A program made the position numbers and the translations under genes. The notes under the pieces were generated by a model, which saw nothing but the letters and a program-made list of their open reading frames with translations, made no database searches and had not been told where the DNA came from. This document shows positions 40,998 through 50,407 of a stretch of 64,000 nucleotides of DNA, piece after piece (position 1 is the first letter of the stretch; each line of letters opens with the position of its first letter). The DNA lies in the NCBI RefSeq assembly GCF_003097355.1, contig NZ_PYUI01000003.1, forward strand, positions 280,339 to 344,338, written 5' to 3'. This DNA is from Arthrobacter sp. H-02-3 (GTDB taxonomy: Bacteria > Actinomycetota > Actinomycetes > Actinomycetales > Micrococcaceae).

Positions 40998-42254
40998 ATG
41001 ACGACGACGTCACCCGCTACCGGGTTCACCGCCGCAGAGCCGGCGGGCCAATTTCCCGTCGGCACCATAGAACCGGACTATGTCCTGACCGAGGCACTGG
41101 GCACCGACCCAGCGGCCCTATTCGCCGATATCAGCGGCGCCGATCGCGGCTACTGGGAACGCGCCCGCCACTTCGTCCAGAACGAGGTCCTTCCCGCCAT
41201 TGACGGCTACTGGGAGCGTGCTGAATACCCGATGCACCTGGTCAGCCGCCTCGGCGAACTGGACCTGCTGCGCGACGGAGTTCAGGTGGACGGTTTCGCG
41301 CCGATGAGCAGGACTGCGGCCGGGCTGGTGACCATGGAAATCAGCCGCGGCGACGGCTCTGTCGCCACAATGATCGCCGTACAGGGCGGCCTGGCCCTGC
41401 GGTCCATCGCGGAGTGCGGGTCGGCCGAGCAGAAGAAACGATGGCTTCCGGGGATCGCCGACGGCAAGGAATTCGCCGCGTTCGCGCTGACGGAACCCAC
41501 CCACGGCTCGGACGCGGTGGCCCTGGAATCCACGGCCACCAGGACGGCGGGCGGGTTCCTTCTCAACGGCGAGAAGAAATGGATCGGCAACGGCTCCGTC
41601 GGCGGAGTGAGCGTCGTTTGGGCCCGCGGCCAAGACGGCCAGGTTCACGGCTATCTGGTCCCGCAGGACTCCCCCGGATACACCGCCACAACAATCGAAG
41701 GCAAGCTCGCCTTGCGGGCCATCTGGCAGGCCCACATCCGGCTGGAAAACGTCTTTGTCCCGCACGAGAACGTGCTGCCGGGGGCACGGTCCTTCAAAGA
41801 CACGGCACGGGTCCTGCTGGCCACACGGCTGGGCGTCGCGTGGTCCGCCGTCGGGCATGCCACCGCATGCTACGAAACCGCGGTCCAATACGCCAAGCAG
41901 CGTCAGCAGTTCGGCCGGCCACTGGCCGCCTCCCAGATCGTGCAGGAACGGCTCGCCCGGATGCTCAGTGAACTGGCCACGATGCAGCTGATGGTGGTTC
42001 AGATGAGCCGCCTCGACGAAGAAGGGGCACTCACGCCCGAACAGGCATCACTCGCCAAATACACGTGCACGCGCACCGCCCGGTCCATAGCCTCCAATGC
42101 CCGGGATCTCCTCGGCGGCAACGGCATCCTGCTGGCAAACCGCGTCGCCCGGCACCTCGCCGACATCGAGGCCATCCACACCTACGAAGGCACCGAAACG
42201 ATGCAGGCCCTCATCATCGCGCGCGGGATCACCGGCATCTCCGCCTTCGCCTGA
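40998..42254 (+). CDS. Acyl-CoA dehydrogenase (glutaryl-CoA dehydrogenase-like)
   Basis: The protein of about 418 residues has the flavin/substrate motif FALTEPTHGSDAVAL, the GEKKWIGNGSVG strand and the catalytic base in HTYEGTETMQALI, placing it near glutaryl-CoA dehydrogenases. It would oxidise an acyl-CoA to the enoyl-CoA with electrons passed to ETF. ATG 40998 is preferred because GAGG lies about 8 nt upstream. It leads an operon with a thiolase and a CoA ligase, but no enoyl-CoA hydratase or 3-hydroxyacyl-CoA dehydrogenase is present. Confidence 0.88.
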   Translation: MTTTSPATGFTAAEPAGQFPVGTIEPDYVLTEALGTDPAALFADISGADRGYWERARHFVQNEVLPAIDGYWERAEYPMHLVSRLGELDLLRDGVQVDGFAPMSRTAAGLVTMEISRGDGSVATMIAVQGGLALRSIAECGSAEQKKRWLPGIADGKEFAAFALTEPTHGSDAVALESTATRTAGGFLLNGEKKWIGNGSVGGVSVVWARGQDGQVHGYLVPQDSPGYTATTIEGKLALRAIWQAHIRLENVFVPHENVLPGARSFKDTARVLLATRLGVAWSAVGHATACYETAVQYAKQRQQFGRPLAASQIVQERLARMLSELATMQLMVVQMSRLDEEGALTPEQASLAKYTCTRTARSIASNARDLLGGNGILLANRVARHLADIEAIHTYEGTETMQALIIARGITGISAFA

Positions 42255-42329
42255 CCCACCGGCCTTGAGCCGCCTGCCTTAGCCACTTGCCTGGCCCACA
42301 CTGTGCCTGTCACCCCGAAAGGACTTTTC

Positions 42330-43526
42330 TTGAACCAAAACGCCTACATCCCTGTCATCCTCGGCGGCTCCCGGACCCCCTTCGGCCGCTTCCGCGGCGG
42401 CCTCACGGCTTTCTCCTCAAGCGAGCTGGGCGCCCACGCCATCCGCGCCGCGCTGGACCGCACCGGCGTCGCCCCCGAGCAGATCGACGCGGTCATCGTC
42501 GGCCAGGTGATCCAGGCCGGAGCAGGCCAAGGCCCCGCACGCCAGGCCAGCCTGGCCGCAGGGATCGGCTGGGAAGTGCCCACCGTGACGGTGAACAAGC
42601 TGTGCCTCTCCGGGCTGACAGCCGTGATCGACGCGGCTCGAATGATCCGCGCCGGTGAGGCAGACTTCATCGTTGCTGCCGGTCAGGAATCCATGACGAA
42701 CGCACCCCACCTGGTGCCCGGGCTCCGGGCCGGCGTCGTCATCGGGGACGCTCCGATGCTCGACTCGCTGAACCGCGACGGGCTGCAGGATCCGGTGAGC
42801 GGATTGCTGATGGGCGAGGCCACCGACGCGGGAAACGCCGAGCGCGGCATCACCCGGGCCGAGCAGGACGCTGTCGCAGCCCGGTCCCATCAGCGGGCCG
42901 AAGCGGCGCGCGCCGCCGGCCTGTACGCCGACGAGATCGCCCCGATCGACGTCCCCCAGCGCAAAGGGCCAGCACTGACGCTCCGGCACGATGAGGGAAT
43001 CCGCCCCGAGACCACCGCCGAATCCCTGGCGCAACTCCGTCCGGCCTTTTCGAAAGCCGCAACGGCAACCATCACCGCAGGATCCTCGTCGCCGCTCTCC
43101 GACGGCGCCGCGGCCCTGGTGATCGCGAGCAAGGCGGCAGCCGAAGCTGCAGGGCTCGAGTGGATCGCCGAAATCGGTGCCCACGGCCAGACAGCGGGAC
43201 CGGACGGATCCCTGCACTCCCAGCCCGCCCGCGCAATAGAACGCGCCCTCAAGAGCGAGGGCCTGACGGCACAGGAACTTGATCTGGTCGAGATCAACGA
43301 GGCCTTCGCGTCCGTGCTCCTCCAATCCGCCAAGGACCTCGGCATCGAGCCGGACGCTATCAACGCCGAGGGAGGCGCCATCGCTCTCGGGCACCCGGTG
43401 GGGGCCTCGGGCGCGCGCCTTGTCCTACATCAGGCGCTAGCCCTGAAGCGCCGCGGCGGGGGCATCGGCGTCGTCGCCCTCTGCGGCGGCGGCGGCCAGG
43501 GCGACGCCCTGATCCTCAAGGCATGA
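42330..43526 (+). CDS. Acetyl-CoA acetyltransferase (thiolase)
   Basis: The protein of about 398 residues is a complete thiolase: nucleophile Cys in VNKLCLSGL, NEAFA, the histidine loop GHPVGASG and the second Cys in ALCGGGGQG. It would split a 3-ketoacyl-CoA or condense two acetyl-CoA. The TTG at 42330 behind GAAAGGA is the most likely start; an in-frame GTG at 42303 would add nine residues. The stop overlaps the ligase ATG (ATGA). Confidence 0.88.
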   Translation: MNQNAYIPVILGGSRTPFGRFRGGLTAFSSSELGAHAIRAALDRTGVAPEQIDAVIVGQVIQAGAGQGPARQASLAAGIGWEVPTVTVNKLCLSGLTAVIDAARMIRAGEADFIVAAGQESMTNAPHLVPGLRAGVVIGDAPMLDSLNRDGLQDPVSGLLMGEATDAGNAERGITRAEQDAVAARSHQRAEAARAAGLYADEIAPIDVPQRKGPALTLRHDEGIRPETTAESLAQLRPAFSKAATATITAGSSSPLSDGAAALVIASKAAAEAAGLEWIAEIGAHGQTAGPDGSLHSQPARAIERALKSEGLTAQELDLVEINEAFASVLLQSAKDLGIEPDAINAEGGAIALGHPVGASGARLVLHQALALKRRGGGIGVVALCGGGGQGDALILKA

Positions 43527-45112
43527 CCATCACAACGAAGAAGCAGGCCATGAAAACCACCAACCACGACGACGGCTTTGGAACCATCTCCGTCGCAGCC
43601 ATCCTGGCCGAATCCGCACGCAGGACGCCGGACAGCATCGCCCTGATCGTCGGCGAGGACGAGACCAGCTACGCCAGCCTCTGGCGTGAGACCCGCGCCT
43701 ACGCCGGGGCGCTGCGCGCCCGGGGCATCGGCCCCGGAGACGCCGTCGCCGTCTTGATCCCCAACGTCCCGGACTTCGCCCGGGTGTATTACGCAATCCT
43801 GGCCCTGGGCGCCGTCGTCGTTCCGGTGCACGCGCTGCTCAAAGCACGCGAAATCGAATACGTGCTCCAGGACAGCGGCGCTAGGATGTTGATCTGCGCC
43901 GCATCCCTGCTGAAGGAAGGCGCTGCGGGCGCCGCCACCACCGGCACCGACCTCCTGACCGTGATGGCGCCCGACGACGACGGCCTGCCGCGGCTCGAGG
44001 ACGAGGCCGCCGCGTCCCGGCCAATCGACAGCTACGTCCCGTGCCGGCCCTCCGACACCGCCACGATCCTCTACACCTCCGGCACCACCGGCAAGCCAAA
44101 GGGCGCCCTCGGCACGCATTTCGCCCTGGTGGAACAGACCAGCGTCCTGCTGACCAGCGTCATGGACTTCAGGCCCGGCGACGTCCTCTTCGGCGGACTG
44201 CCGCTGTTCCACACGTTCGGCCAGACCGTCGTTCTCAACACGGGACTGCGCGCGGGCGCCACTGTGGTCATGATGCCCCGCTTCAGCGGCGCTGGCGCCC
44301 TGAACTTGATGGCACGGCACAAGGTGAACATTTTCGTCGGTGTGCCGACCATGTATGTGGCGCTCCTTGAAGCGGCCAAGACGGTCGACGTCCGTCCGGC
44401 CGCCCTGCGCTACGGCATCTCCGGCGGTGCATCCCTCCCGCTGGCAGTCATGGACAAGTTCCGCGACGTCTTCGGCGTGGAGATCCACGAAGGCTACGGA
44501 CTGACCGAGACGTCCCCCGTCGCCGCATTCAACCACGTCGGCACAGCGCCCCGGCCCGGCACGATCGGCGTCCCGGTTTGGGGCGTCGACATCGAAATTG
44601 CCCGCGCCGAAACGGTCGAAAGCATCGAACTGCTGCCCTGCGGCAAACTTGGCGAGCTCGTCATCCGCGGACACCTCCTGATGAAGGGCTACCTCAACCG
44701 GCCGGAGGCCACCGCCGAGGCGATCGTCGACGGCTGGTTCCGCACCGGGGACCTTGGCACGAAGGACGACGACGGCTACCTGAGAATCGTTGACCGCAAG
44801 AAGGACATGATCATCCGCAACGGCTACAACGTGTACCCCCGCGAGGTAGAGGAAATCCTCCTCACCCACCCGGAAGTCGTCAGCGCCGCCGTCTACGGCA
44901 TTCCGCACGACGTCCACGGCCAGGAAATTGCCGCCGCGATCGTGCTCGACGCCGGAGCCACGGCCACCGAGGCAGAGCTGATGGAATTCGCGAGCGCCCA
45001 ACTCGCCGCGTACAAGTATCCCCGCGTCGTCAGGCTGCTCGAGGAGCTCCCCCTCGGGCCCAGCGGAAAAATCCTCAAGCGCAACCTGGCGGCCGAGTCC
45101 GTCGGCACCTAG
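43523..45112 (+). CDS. AMP-forming acyl-CoA ligase
   Basis: The 529-residue adenylate-forming enzyme carries the P-loop YTSGTTGKPKGA, the A5 motif GYGLTETSP, the hinge GWFRTGDLG with IVDRKKDMIIRNGYNVYP, and the C-terminal lysine in GPSGKILKR. It activates a carboxylic acid to its CoA thioester, so the operon probably degrades an imported acid. The start overlaps the thiolase stop; a second in-frame ATG at 43550 is possible. Confidence 0.9.
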   Translation: MTITTKKQAMKTTNHDDGFGTISVAAILAESARRTPDSIALIVGEDETSYASLWRETRAYAGALRARGIGPGDAVAVLIPNVPDFARVYYAILALGAVVVPVHALLKAREIEYVLQDSGARMLICAASLLKEGAAGAATTGTDLLTVMAPDDDGLPRLEDEAAASRPIDSYVPCRPSDTATILYTSGTTGKPKGALGTHFALVEQTSVLLTSVMDFRPGDVLFGGLPLFHTFGQTVVLNTGLRAGATVVMMPRFSGAGALNLMARHKVNIFVGVPTMYVALLEAAKTVDVRPAALRYGISGGASLPLAVMDKFRDVFGVEIHEGYGLTETSPVAAFNHVGTAPRPGTIGVPVWGVDIEIARAETVESIELLPCGKLGELVIRGHLLMKGYLNRPEATAEAIVDGWFRTGDLGTKDDDGYLRIVDRKKDMIIRNGYNVYPREVEEILLTHPEVVSAAVYGIPHDVHGQEIAAAIVLDAGATATEAELMEFASAQLAAYKYPRVVRLLEELPLGPSGKILKRNLAAESVGT

Positions 45113-45268
45113 AAGACTCGACCGGAGCGGTCACGTCGCAGCGCGTGATCGTTGCACAAGATCTTTGCGCGGGATGTCTGTACCGTGCCATGGCCGCATC
45201 CGGGCCGAGCCGGCAGCACTAAGTCATCCAAGCCGGCGATTGAAGGGCCAACGGCTGAGCTTCCAGGC

Positions 45269-45571
45269 TCAGCGGGCCACCACGTTCTCGATCGAGACCG
45301 TTTCAATGATTCTGGTCGATGGCTCGCCGACCAGCGCCGGTGCCGTCACACCTGTTTTCCACGTGTCGTTCTGCAGCCGGGCCAGGAATTCGACGGCGGC
45401 CTCCTGCGTGTCGAAATCCATCTGCAGCATCACGTAGTCCTGCTGGCCGAGCGGACGCGATATCCGGTACGACCGCACCCCGGACGCGAAGCGGTCCAGC
45501 GGATCACTGTCAAAAGCCCTCCTCCACATGTCGAAGTCCCGGACCTGGTGTTCGATCTGCAGAGTAATCAC
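45269..45571 (-). CDS. Small dimeric alpha/beta-barrel-like protein of unknown function
   Basis: The 100-residue protein begins MITLQIEHQVRDFDMWRRAF and contains YRISRPLGQQDYVMLQMDFD then a helix (EAAVEFLARL), a pattern of ferredoxin-like ABM/EthD-type small proteins. No catalytic residue can be assigned. It is convergent with the ligase gene, and a short hairpin (45254-45273) overlaps its end. Confidence 0.7.
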   Translation of the reverse strand: MITLQIEHQVRDFDMWRRAFDSDPLDRFASGVRSYRISRPLGQQDYVMLQMDFDTQEAAVEFLARLQNDTWKTGVTAPALVGEPSTRIIETVSIENVVAR

Positions 45572-45666
45572 GCGGGCTCTCCTGTCGACGGCGCTACACG
45601 CCCAACTGTAGGCCCGGAAGGCCCCGCCAGGTAAGGCTTCCGGTGGAAGTGATTTGAGGATGGGTG

Positions 45667-46941
45667 CTACGCCGGCTGCGGTCCTGCGGTCGGCCTGCGG
45701 GTCGGGGCATTGGCCGCATCGGCGTCGTGATGCTGCCGACGGCTCGCCAGCAGGAAGGGCACAGCGATCAACTCAATCGCGCCTCCGATCGCGAGCGAGG
45801 CCGGGTAGCCGTACACGTCAGCTGCCCGGCCGAGCAGGGGCTGCACCACCACGCCACCGCTGGAGCCCATGAGCGAGTCGAAGCTAAGCACTGTTGCGCG
45901 TTGTTTCGAGGCGATCATGTCGTTGAGGTACGCCTGCCGCACCGGAATGCCGGCCGAGGAAATCAGGGCCCACAGCGCCAGGAGCACCAAAGCGGCCCAG
46001 AACACGCGGGTGAACCCCAGCGCGGCCAGGATCATGGCGTCCAGGATTCCGCTCAGAATCAACACCGTCGTGCGCTTGCCCACCAGGCGCCGGACTCTGG
46101 GCGCCATCCAGCCGCCGAGGACCTGCGCTCCGGCCACCATGGCCGCCGCCAGGCCCGCCACCGAATACGCATGAGGATCCCCGAACAGCTCCAGCAGGTA
46201 CGGTTGCAGGGCGTAAAACACGTAGATCCCGACGCCGGCGGTGAAGGGCGCAGCCAGCATCACGTACCGTACGGGCGGATTCTTCAAGCCGTTCTCGATT
46301 GATGCGGACAGCACGGCCCGGGTCGCACGGACCGGATGGGTGGAGCGCTCGGGAGTGAATCCGACGTCGCGCATGAGCCCAAAGGCGACGACGAACATGG
46401 CCAACAGCACGCCGACGCGAAGCAGAAACGGTACTCCCAGATTAGTGGCCTGGGCGATCACACCGCCGGCCACCGAGCCGACGAGCATCGCGACGCCGGA
46501 GACCATCTGCCCCCGCCCGAGCACCGCCTCCATCCCGCCTTCATACCCGGAGTAGCGCAAGGCGTCGACGAGCCAGGCCTCGACCGCACCGGAGAAGAAG
46601 GTGAAGCCCAGGCCGAGCAGGACCGACACGACTGCCCACGACCAGAACGGGGCGGACAACTGCCACAGCAGGTAGTAAAGGTACGTGGATCCGGCCAGGG
46701 TCACGGTGCCCAGCAGAAACGACACGCGGCGCCCCCAGCCGTCGGCAACCACCCCGGTGGGCACCTCGAACAGCACCATGCCGGCCGTGAAATAGGCGTT
46801 CGCGGCAAACGCCTCGAAATTGCTGAGCCCGGCATCCAACAGGAAGAGGGTGTTGATCCCCCAAATGAACGAGGCCGCAAGGGTATTGCCCAGCGTCAAC
46901 GTGAGAAAGATGCGCTGGATCTTTCGGGCGGCGGCGGTCAT
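45667..46941 (-). CDS. MFS transporter
   Basis: The protein of about 424 residues has twelve predicted membrane helices with the loop 2-3 motif VVADGWGRRVSFLLG. It ends in a hydrophilic His/Ala/Pro tail. Sequence alone gives no substrate; the group includes efflux carriers of unknown specificity. ATG 46941 is favoured over the start 28 codons upstream, which would add a low-complexity Gly-rich stretch. No regulator is adjacent. Confidence 0.84.
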   Translation of the reverse strand: MTAAARKIQRIFLTLTLGNTLAASFIWGINTLFLLDAGLSNFEAFAANAYFTAGMVLFEVPTGVVADGWGRRVSFLLGTVTLAGSTYLYYLLWQLSAPFWSWAVVSVLLGLGFTFFSGAVEAWLVDALRYSGYEGGMEAVLGRGQMVSGVAMLVGSVAGGVIAQATNLGVPFLLRVGVLLAMFVVAFGLMRDVGFTPERSTHPVRATRAVLSASIENGLKNPPVRYVMLAAPFTAGVGIYVFYALQPYLLELFGDPHAYSVAGLAAAMVAGAQVLGGWMAPRVRRLVGKRTTVLILSGILDAMILAALGFTRVFWAALVLLALWALISSAGIPVRQAYLNDMIASKQRATVLSFDSLMGSSGGVVVQPLLGRAADVYGYPASLAIGGAIELIAVPFLLASRRQHHDADAANAPTRRPTAGPQPA

Positions 46942-47105
46942 CCCGTCGCCGCCCCCGCCAGGGCGAACGGGAAGCACGAGGCCATTCTCGTCCCCCGCGC
47001 CGGTGCGCGCCAGATGGCCCGTCACGCCACATGCACCTGGCGGCGCAACCGGCGCCGGACAGCCTCATCCCGGAGAACCGCACCGCCGGCCGGCTGTGTT
47101 CTCCT

Positions 47106-47139
47106 TATGCTGGCGGGTTATGCCGGCGGGTCATGCCGG
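47106..47139. repeat. Short tandem repeat, 13-bp unit
   Basis: TATGCTGGCGGGT and TATGCCGGCGGGT are followed by a partial third copy (CATGCCGG). The array overlaps the end of the thiolase remnant and may reflect slippage during its decay. Confidence 0.5.
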
Positions 47140-47446
47140 TACGGCGGGGGTGACGTTGTCGAGGACGACGGCCAGGCCCAGGCCGACGCCGATGCAGGCC
47201 AGGGACTGCGCGGCGAACGCCTCGTTCAGTTCCACGGCGCCGACCTGGTCCCAGCCGATCCCGGCCTTCGCGAGGGCCTTGTTCGCGGCTTCGACCGGGG
47301 CGTAGCCGAAGTACTGCGGATCGTTCGCGTGCGCGCCGCGCCCGGCGATGCGGGCCAGCGGATCCGTCCCCAGCCACCCGGCGGCCCTCTCGGATCCGAG
47401 CCACGCCGTGGAGGCGCCATCCGAGAGCGGGGACGCCGATTCTTCC
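47131..47446 (-). pseudogene. Remnant of a beta-ketoadipyl-CoA-type thiolase with internal deletion
   Basis: The minus strand, entered just after a TAG at ~47446, reads SPLSDGASTAWLGSERAAG, then DPQYFGYAPVEAANKALAKA, then AVELNEAFAAQSLACIGVG and LGLAVVLDNV to a stop at 47131. This is the C-terminal third of a PcaF-like thiolase. The ~60-75 residues holding the GHPLGASG histidine loop are missing: AAQSLAC runs straight into IGVG-GLAVVL, apparently joined at a shared Cys-Ile. The 5' two thirds are also gone, so it cannot be functional. Confidence 0.8.
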
Positions 47447-47543
47447 TAAGCGGCTCCCCCATGGACAAGGGTTTGGGAAAGCGGCTCGTCACCACCCTGC
47501 TTCCCGCTTTCGCGGCCCGACCGGGAAGTCACCCCGAGTAGCC

Positions 47544-47867
47544 TCAGCGACCCCGCGTCGCGCGTCTGGCACTCCGGCGCGCCCGACTTCCCGTCGCCGA
47601 CCGGCTCAGCCGCGCATGGAGGATCAAAAGGCGGGGCACGGCGAAGTAGACGGCAATGGGAACCACCACAAGCGTGAGCGTAAAAGCGCGCAGAACCGGA
47701 GGCCAGTCCGGCGCCACGCCGGCCAACACGCTCATCCCCAGCGCGGCCAGCGGAAAGATGGCCACCCAGGTGATGACCGCCCTTACATGGACGGATGCCA
47801 CGCCGACGGGTCGGTGATGATGCGCGTCCGCTTCGTCAGCCGCGAGTGCTTTGCCCTCGTGTTCCAC
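47544..47867 (-). CDS. Small two-helix membrane protein
   Basis: The 107-residue protein has a His/Ala-rich N-terminus and two membrane helices (AVITWVAIFPLAALGMSVLA and VLRAFTLTLVVVPIAVYFAV), then a very basic tail. It resembles small actinobacterial integral membrane proteins of no known function. It is divergent from a TetR gene, which may regulate it. Confidence 0.6.
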   Translation of the reverse strand: MEHEGKALAADEADAHHHRPVGVASVHVRAVITWVAIFPLAALGMSVLAGVAPDWPPVLRAFTLTLVVVPIAVYFAVPRLLILHARLSRSATGSRARRSARRATRGR

Positions 47868-47952
47868 TCAGTCTCCAAACGTCGGGTTGGAATTGATGCT
47901 ACGGAGCGGCACTACGCAAAAGCAAACGAACGGTTGGAGTTAGGATTTTCCC

Positions 47953-48543
47953 ATGGCCTGGGACACTGACGCGACGCAGAAGAAAATCCTCAATGCCGCA
48001 ATCTCCGAGTTTTCAGATCGGGGGTTCTCCGGTGCGCGCATCCATCAGATTTCGCGGAACTCGGGGTGCAACCGCGAGCGGATCTACTTCTACTTTGGCG
48101 GCAAGGCCCAGCTCTTTGAAGCGGCACTCACCCGTCAGCTTGCCACCGCACTGGACGATCTTCCGATCGTCGGCTCCGGGCCCGGGGCTGTTGCCGATTT
48201 CGCGGGACGGTACTTTGATTTTTCCAGGAGCCACCCCGGCCTCGCCCGGCTCACCTTCTGGGAGGGCCTTGAGCAGGGGCATCCCGTAGGGGCCGAGGCC
48301 CGCACCCTCCGCTCAACCAACAAGGTGTCCGAGCTCCGACATGCCCTTCCGGCATTGAGCGAGGCGGCGGCGGAAGACCTGCTCCTGACAATCGTCACGC
48401 TATGCCACGCCTGGGTCTCGAGCCCCAACGTCGCCCTCGTGATCACCGGAACGCCGGACGAGGAACGCAGGCGCGCCTCCGTTGTGCGAACCAGCGAACT
48501 GCTCGCTCACGACGCCCTTGGCGCGGCACCTAGGCGCACATAG
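47953..48543 (+). CDS. TetR-family regulator
   Basis: The 196-residue protein has the helix-turn-helix ILNAAISEFSDRGFSGARIH and GCNRERIYFYFGGKAQLFEA, typical of TetR proteins, and a TetR_C-like helical domain (RYFDFSRSHPGLARLTFWEG). It lies between the small membrane protein (divergent) and the NADP-oxidoreductase-like gene (same strand). Either could be its target; a TTGA-N4-TCAA dyad overlaps the -35 box of the latter. Confidence 0.85.
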   Translation: MAWDTDATQKKILNAAISEFSDRGFSGARIHQISRNSGCNRERIYFYFGGKAQLFEAALTRQLATALDDLPIVGSGPGAVADFAGRYFDFSRSHPGLARLTFWEGLEQGHPVGAEARTLRSTNKVSELRHALPALSEAAAEDLLLTIVTLCHAWVSSPNVALVITGTPDEERRRASVVRTSELLAHDALGAAPRRT

Positions 48544-48638
48544 CCGCAACGCGCCCGCCCTTCGGCGGCCGGCGGCGCTTCATGCCGACATTCTGCGGCA
48601 TGGCAGTCCATCGGAACAGATTCTCATTCCAAAATTAC

Positions 48639-48667
48639 TTGACGCTTCAACTTTCGTGGCGTACATT
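48639..48667 (+). promoter_or_regulatory. Promoter of the NADP-oxidoreductase-like gene
   Basis: TTGACG (48639-48644) and TACATT (48662-48667) are separated by 17 nt. The dyad TTGACGCTTCAA overlaps the -35 element and may be a repressor site. Confidence 0.6.
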
Positions 48668-48711
48668 TTGTTGTAGCTTCAATGAGCACTCCTCCAAGAG
48701 AACAGAACCTG

Positions 48712-49395
48712 ATGAAGACCCTCCTGGCCCGCATATTCGGAAAGAAGACTCCCATGACGAACCTCACCATCATCGGCAACGGCAACATGGCCCGTGGCAT
48801 CGCAACCCGTGCCTTCGCTGGGGGCCTGACCGTCGAAATCCTGGGACAGGATGCCACCAAGGCCAAGGAACTGGCCGCCGAGCTTGGCACCGGGGTGACC
48901 TTCGGGACCACCGCCGAGGCCCCGCAGGGCGGCATCGTGGTCCTGGCTGTCCCGTTCGACGCCGCCAAGTCCGTGGTCAGCGCCTATGGCGAGGCCCTGG
49001 CCGGCAAGACCATCGTGGACATCACCAACCCGGTGAACTTCCAGACCTTCGATTCCCTGGTCGTTGAACCCGGCACCTCCGCCGCCGAAGAAATCGCACA
49101 ACTTGCCCCCGCCGGCGCCCACGTCGTCAAGGCGTTCAACACCACCTTCGCCGGCACCCTCGTCGCCGGCGAATCCGGCGGACAGCCGCTGGACGTCTTC
49201 ATCGCCGGCGACAATGCGGACTCCAACGCAGCGGTCAGCAGCTTCGTCAGCGCCGGCGGCATGCGCCCCCTGGTCGTCGGTCCCCTCAAGCGCTCCCGCG
49301 AACTCGAAGGCTTCCAGTTCGTCCTCATGACCATGCAGGCCAACCCGGACTTCGCCGACTTCAACTGGGACACCGGACTTCAAGTCACCAAGTAA
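48712..49395 (+). CDS. NADPH-dependent F420-reductase-like oxidoreductase
   Basis: The protein of about 227 residues has an N-terminal Rossmann motif TIIGNGNMARGIATRAFAGG, then IVVLAVPFDAAKSVV, DITNPVNFQTFDS and VKAFNTTFAGTLVAG, all typical of the F420H2:NADP+ oxidoreductase-like family. Many such proteins bind only NADP and their substrates are unknown. The start is uncertain: ATG 48712 leaves a sensible leader, ATG 48682 lies too close to the predicted transcription start, and ATG 48754 begins at the conserved domain. A very strong terminator follows. Confidence 0.82.
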   Translation: MKTLLARIFGKKTPMTNLTIIGNGNMARGIATRAFAGGLTVEILGQDATKAKELAAELGTGVTFGTTAEAPQGGIVVLAVPFDAAKSVVSAYGEALAGKTIVDITNPVNFQTFDSLVVEPGTSAAEEIAQLAPAGAHVVKAFNTTFAGTLVAGESGGQPLDVFIAGDNADSNAAVSSFVSAGGMRPLVVGPLKRSRELEGFQFVLMTMQANPDFADFNWDTGLQVTK

Positions 49396-49425
49396 CCGGA
49401 CAGCGATAGACGTCAAAAACCAAAA

Positions 49426-49469
49426 GCAAGAGGACGACGGCGGGCAGCTTCCCGCCGTCGTCCTCTTGC
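49426..49469 (+). terminator. Strong intrinsic terminator
   Basis: GCAAGAGGACGACGGCGGG (49426-49444) pairs perfectly over 19 bp with 49451-49469 around the loop CAGCTT. It lies 31 nt after the oxidoreductase stop. Confidence 0.88.
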
Positions 49470-49635
49470 GTATGACGTGATGACGGCTGCGCCCGGCACT
49501 GAGCGGGCTCGGTGATCGTTCGATGAACATTGGGCGTCCGCCCGCTTCAGGCCCTCGGGCGCGACATAAGCTGATGCGGAAGCCTTCGCCCCGCGAGGTG
49601 ACCGGAGGGCGAAGCACCAACAGTGGAGAGCTGTG

Positions 49636-50328
49636 ATGTCGTTCGAACATGCGGGGCGTAGACCGAAAGCGGAGATAGCCCACGCTCTCGTCGCCGGAGG
49701 CTCCGCCAATGAGACCGTCCCCGGGATCTATGAGTCGGCACGCCGCACCGCCGCGGACCGTATGGAACGCATCCTGGGACGGGCCAGCAAGCGACTACTG
49801 AAGCGCTCCGTGCCGACCAGCCTCGCCGCCGTCACGAGCGGCACCGACTGGACCACGTGGCATTTCGTCGCCCTGTCCCTCGGCTGGCCCCTTGAAAACG
49901 AAGACGACGGCACTGCCTTCCTCAGCGTCGACGGCCGCATCTGCTTCTACCGCCGGTCGACAACCTTCGGCGGCGACGAATTCCTCACCTCGGACACCGT
50001 CCTGAGCACGTTCGAAGGCGGCAGCGCCACCAAGAAACTGGTCAACCCCAAAGCTCTGGTCCCGGAGTCCGGCCGCGTGATCTCCCTGCCTGCCCGCAAA
50101 CCGGGCAAAGAGCCGGCCTGGATAACCGCTCCGCAGCGCCTCGTCGAGTTCACCGGCAACCGTGCCGTAGCGCGCTGGCCCCGGACCGCGCTCGACAACC
50201 TGGTGAATGTCGACTTTGACCGCAAAGGCAAGGTCTGGATCACCTACCCCCGCTGGGACAGCCACCAGAGCATCTCCCTAAAGGAATGGATCACTTTGAG
50301 TACGGCCAAACTCATTAGCCTTGAGTGA
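49636..50328 (+). CDS. Unrecognised protein
   Basis: The 230-residue protein matches no family I recognise. It starts MSFEHAGRRPKAEIAHALVA, has an Arg/Lys-rich helical N-terminus (MERILGRASKRLLKRSVPTS), an aromatic segment TDWTTWHFVALSLGWPLE and a beta-rich second half ending TYPRWDSHQSISLKEWITLS. There are no membrane segments, signal peptide or obvious catalytic motif. GTG 49633 and ATG 49636 are both possible. Codon use and length suggest a real gene; it is convergent with another unknown gene. Confidence 0.6.
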   Translation: MSFEHAGRRPKAEIAHALVAGGSANETVPGIYESARRTAADRMERILGRASKRLLKRSVPTSLAAVTSGTDWTTWHFVALSLGWPLENEDDGTAFLSVDGRICFYRRSTTFGGDEFLTSDTVLSTFEGGSATKKLVNPKALVPESGRVISLPARKPGKEPAWITAPQRLVEFTGNRAVARWPRTALDNLVNVDFDRKGKVWITYPRWDSHQSISLKEWITLSTAKLISLE

Positions 50329-50407
50329 CCCTGACCGTCATCCCTGGCACCGCGAACGAGCAGGGCGATTCCGGCCGAAGCCCCACCGGGCGCGCAACGT
50401 CAACCGG

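Noticed and set aside
45254..45273. Hairpin GCTGAGC/GCTCAGC as terminator of the CoA ligase operon
   Set aside because: It has only 7-bp arms, no T run, lies ~140 nt after the ligase stop and overlaps the end of the convergent small gene, so it is not listed as a terminator.
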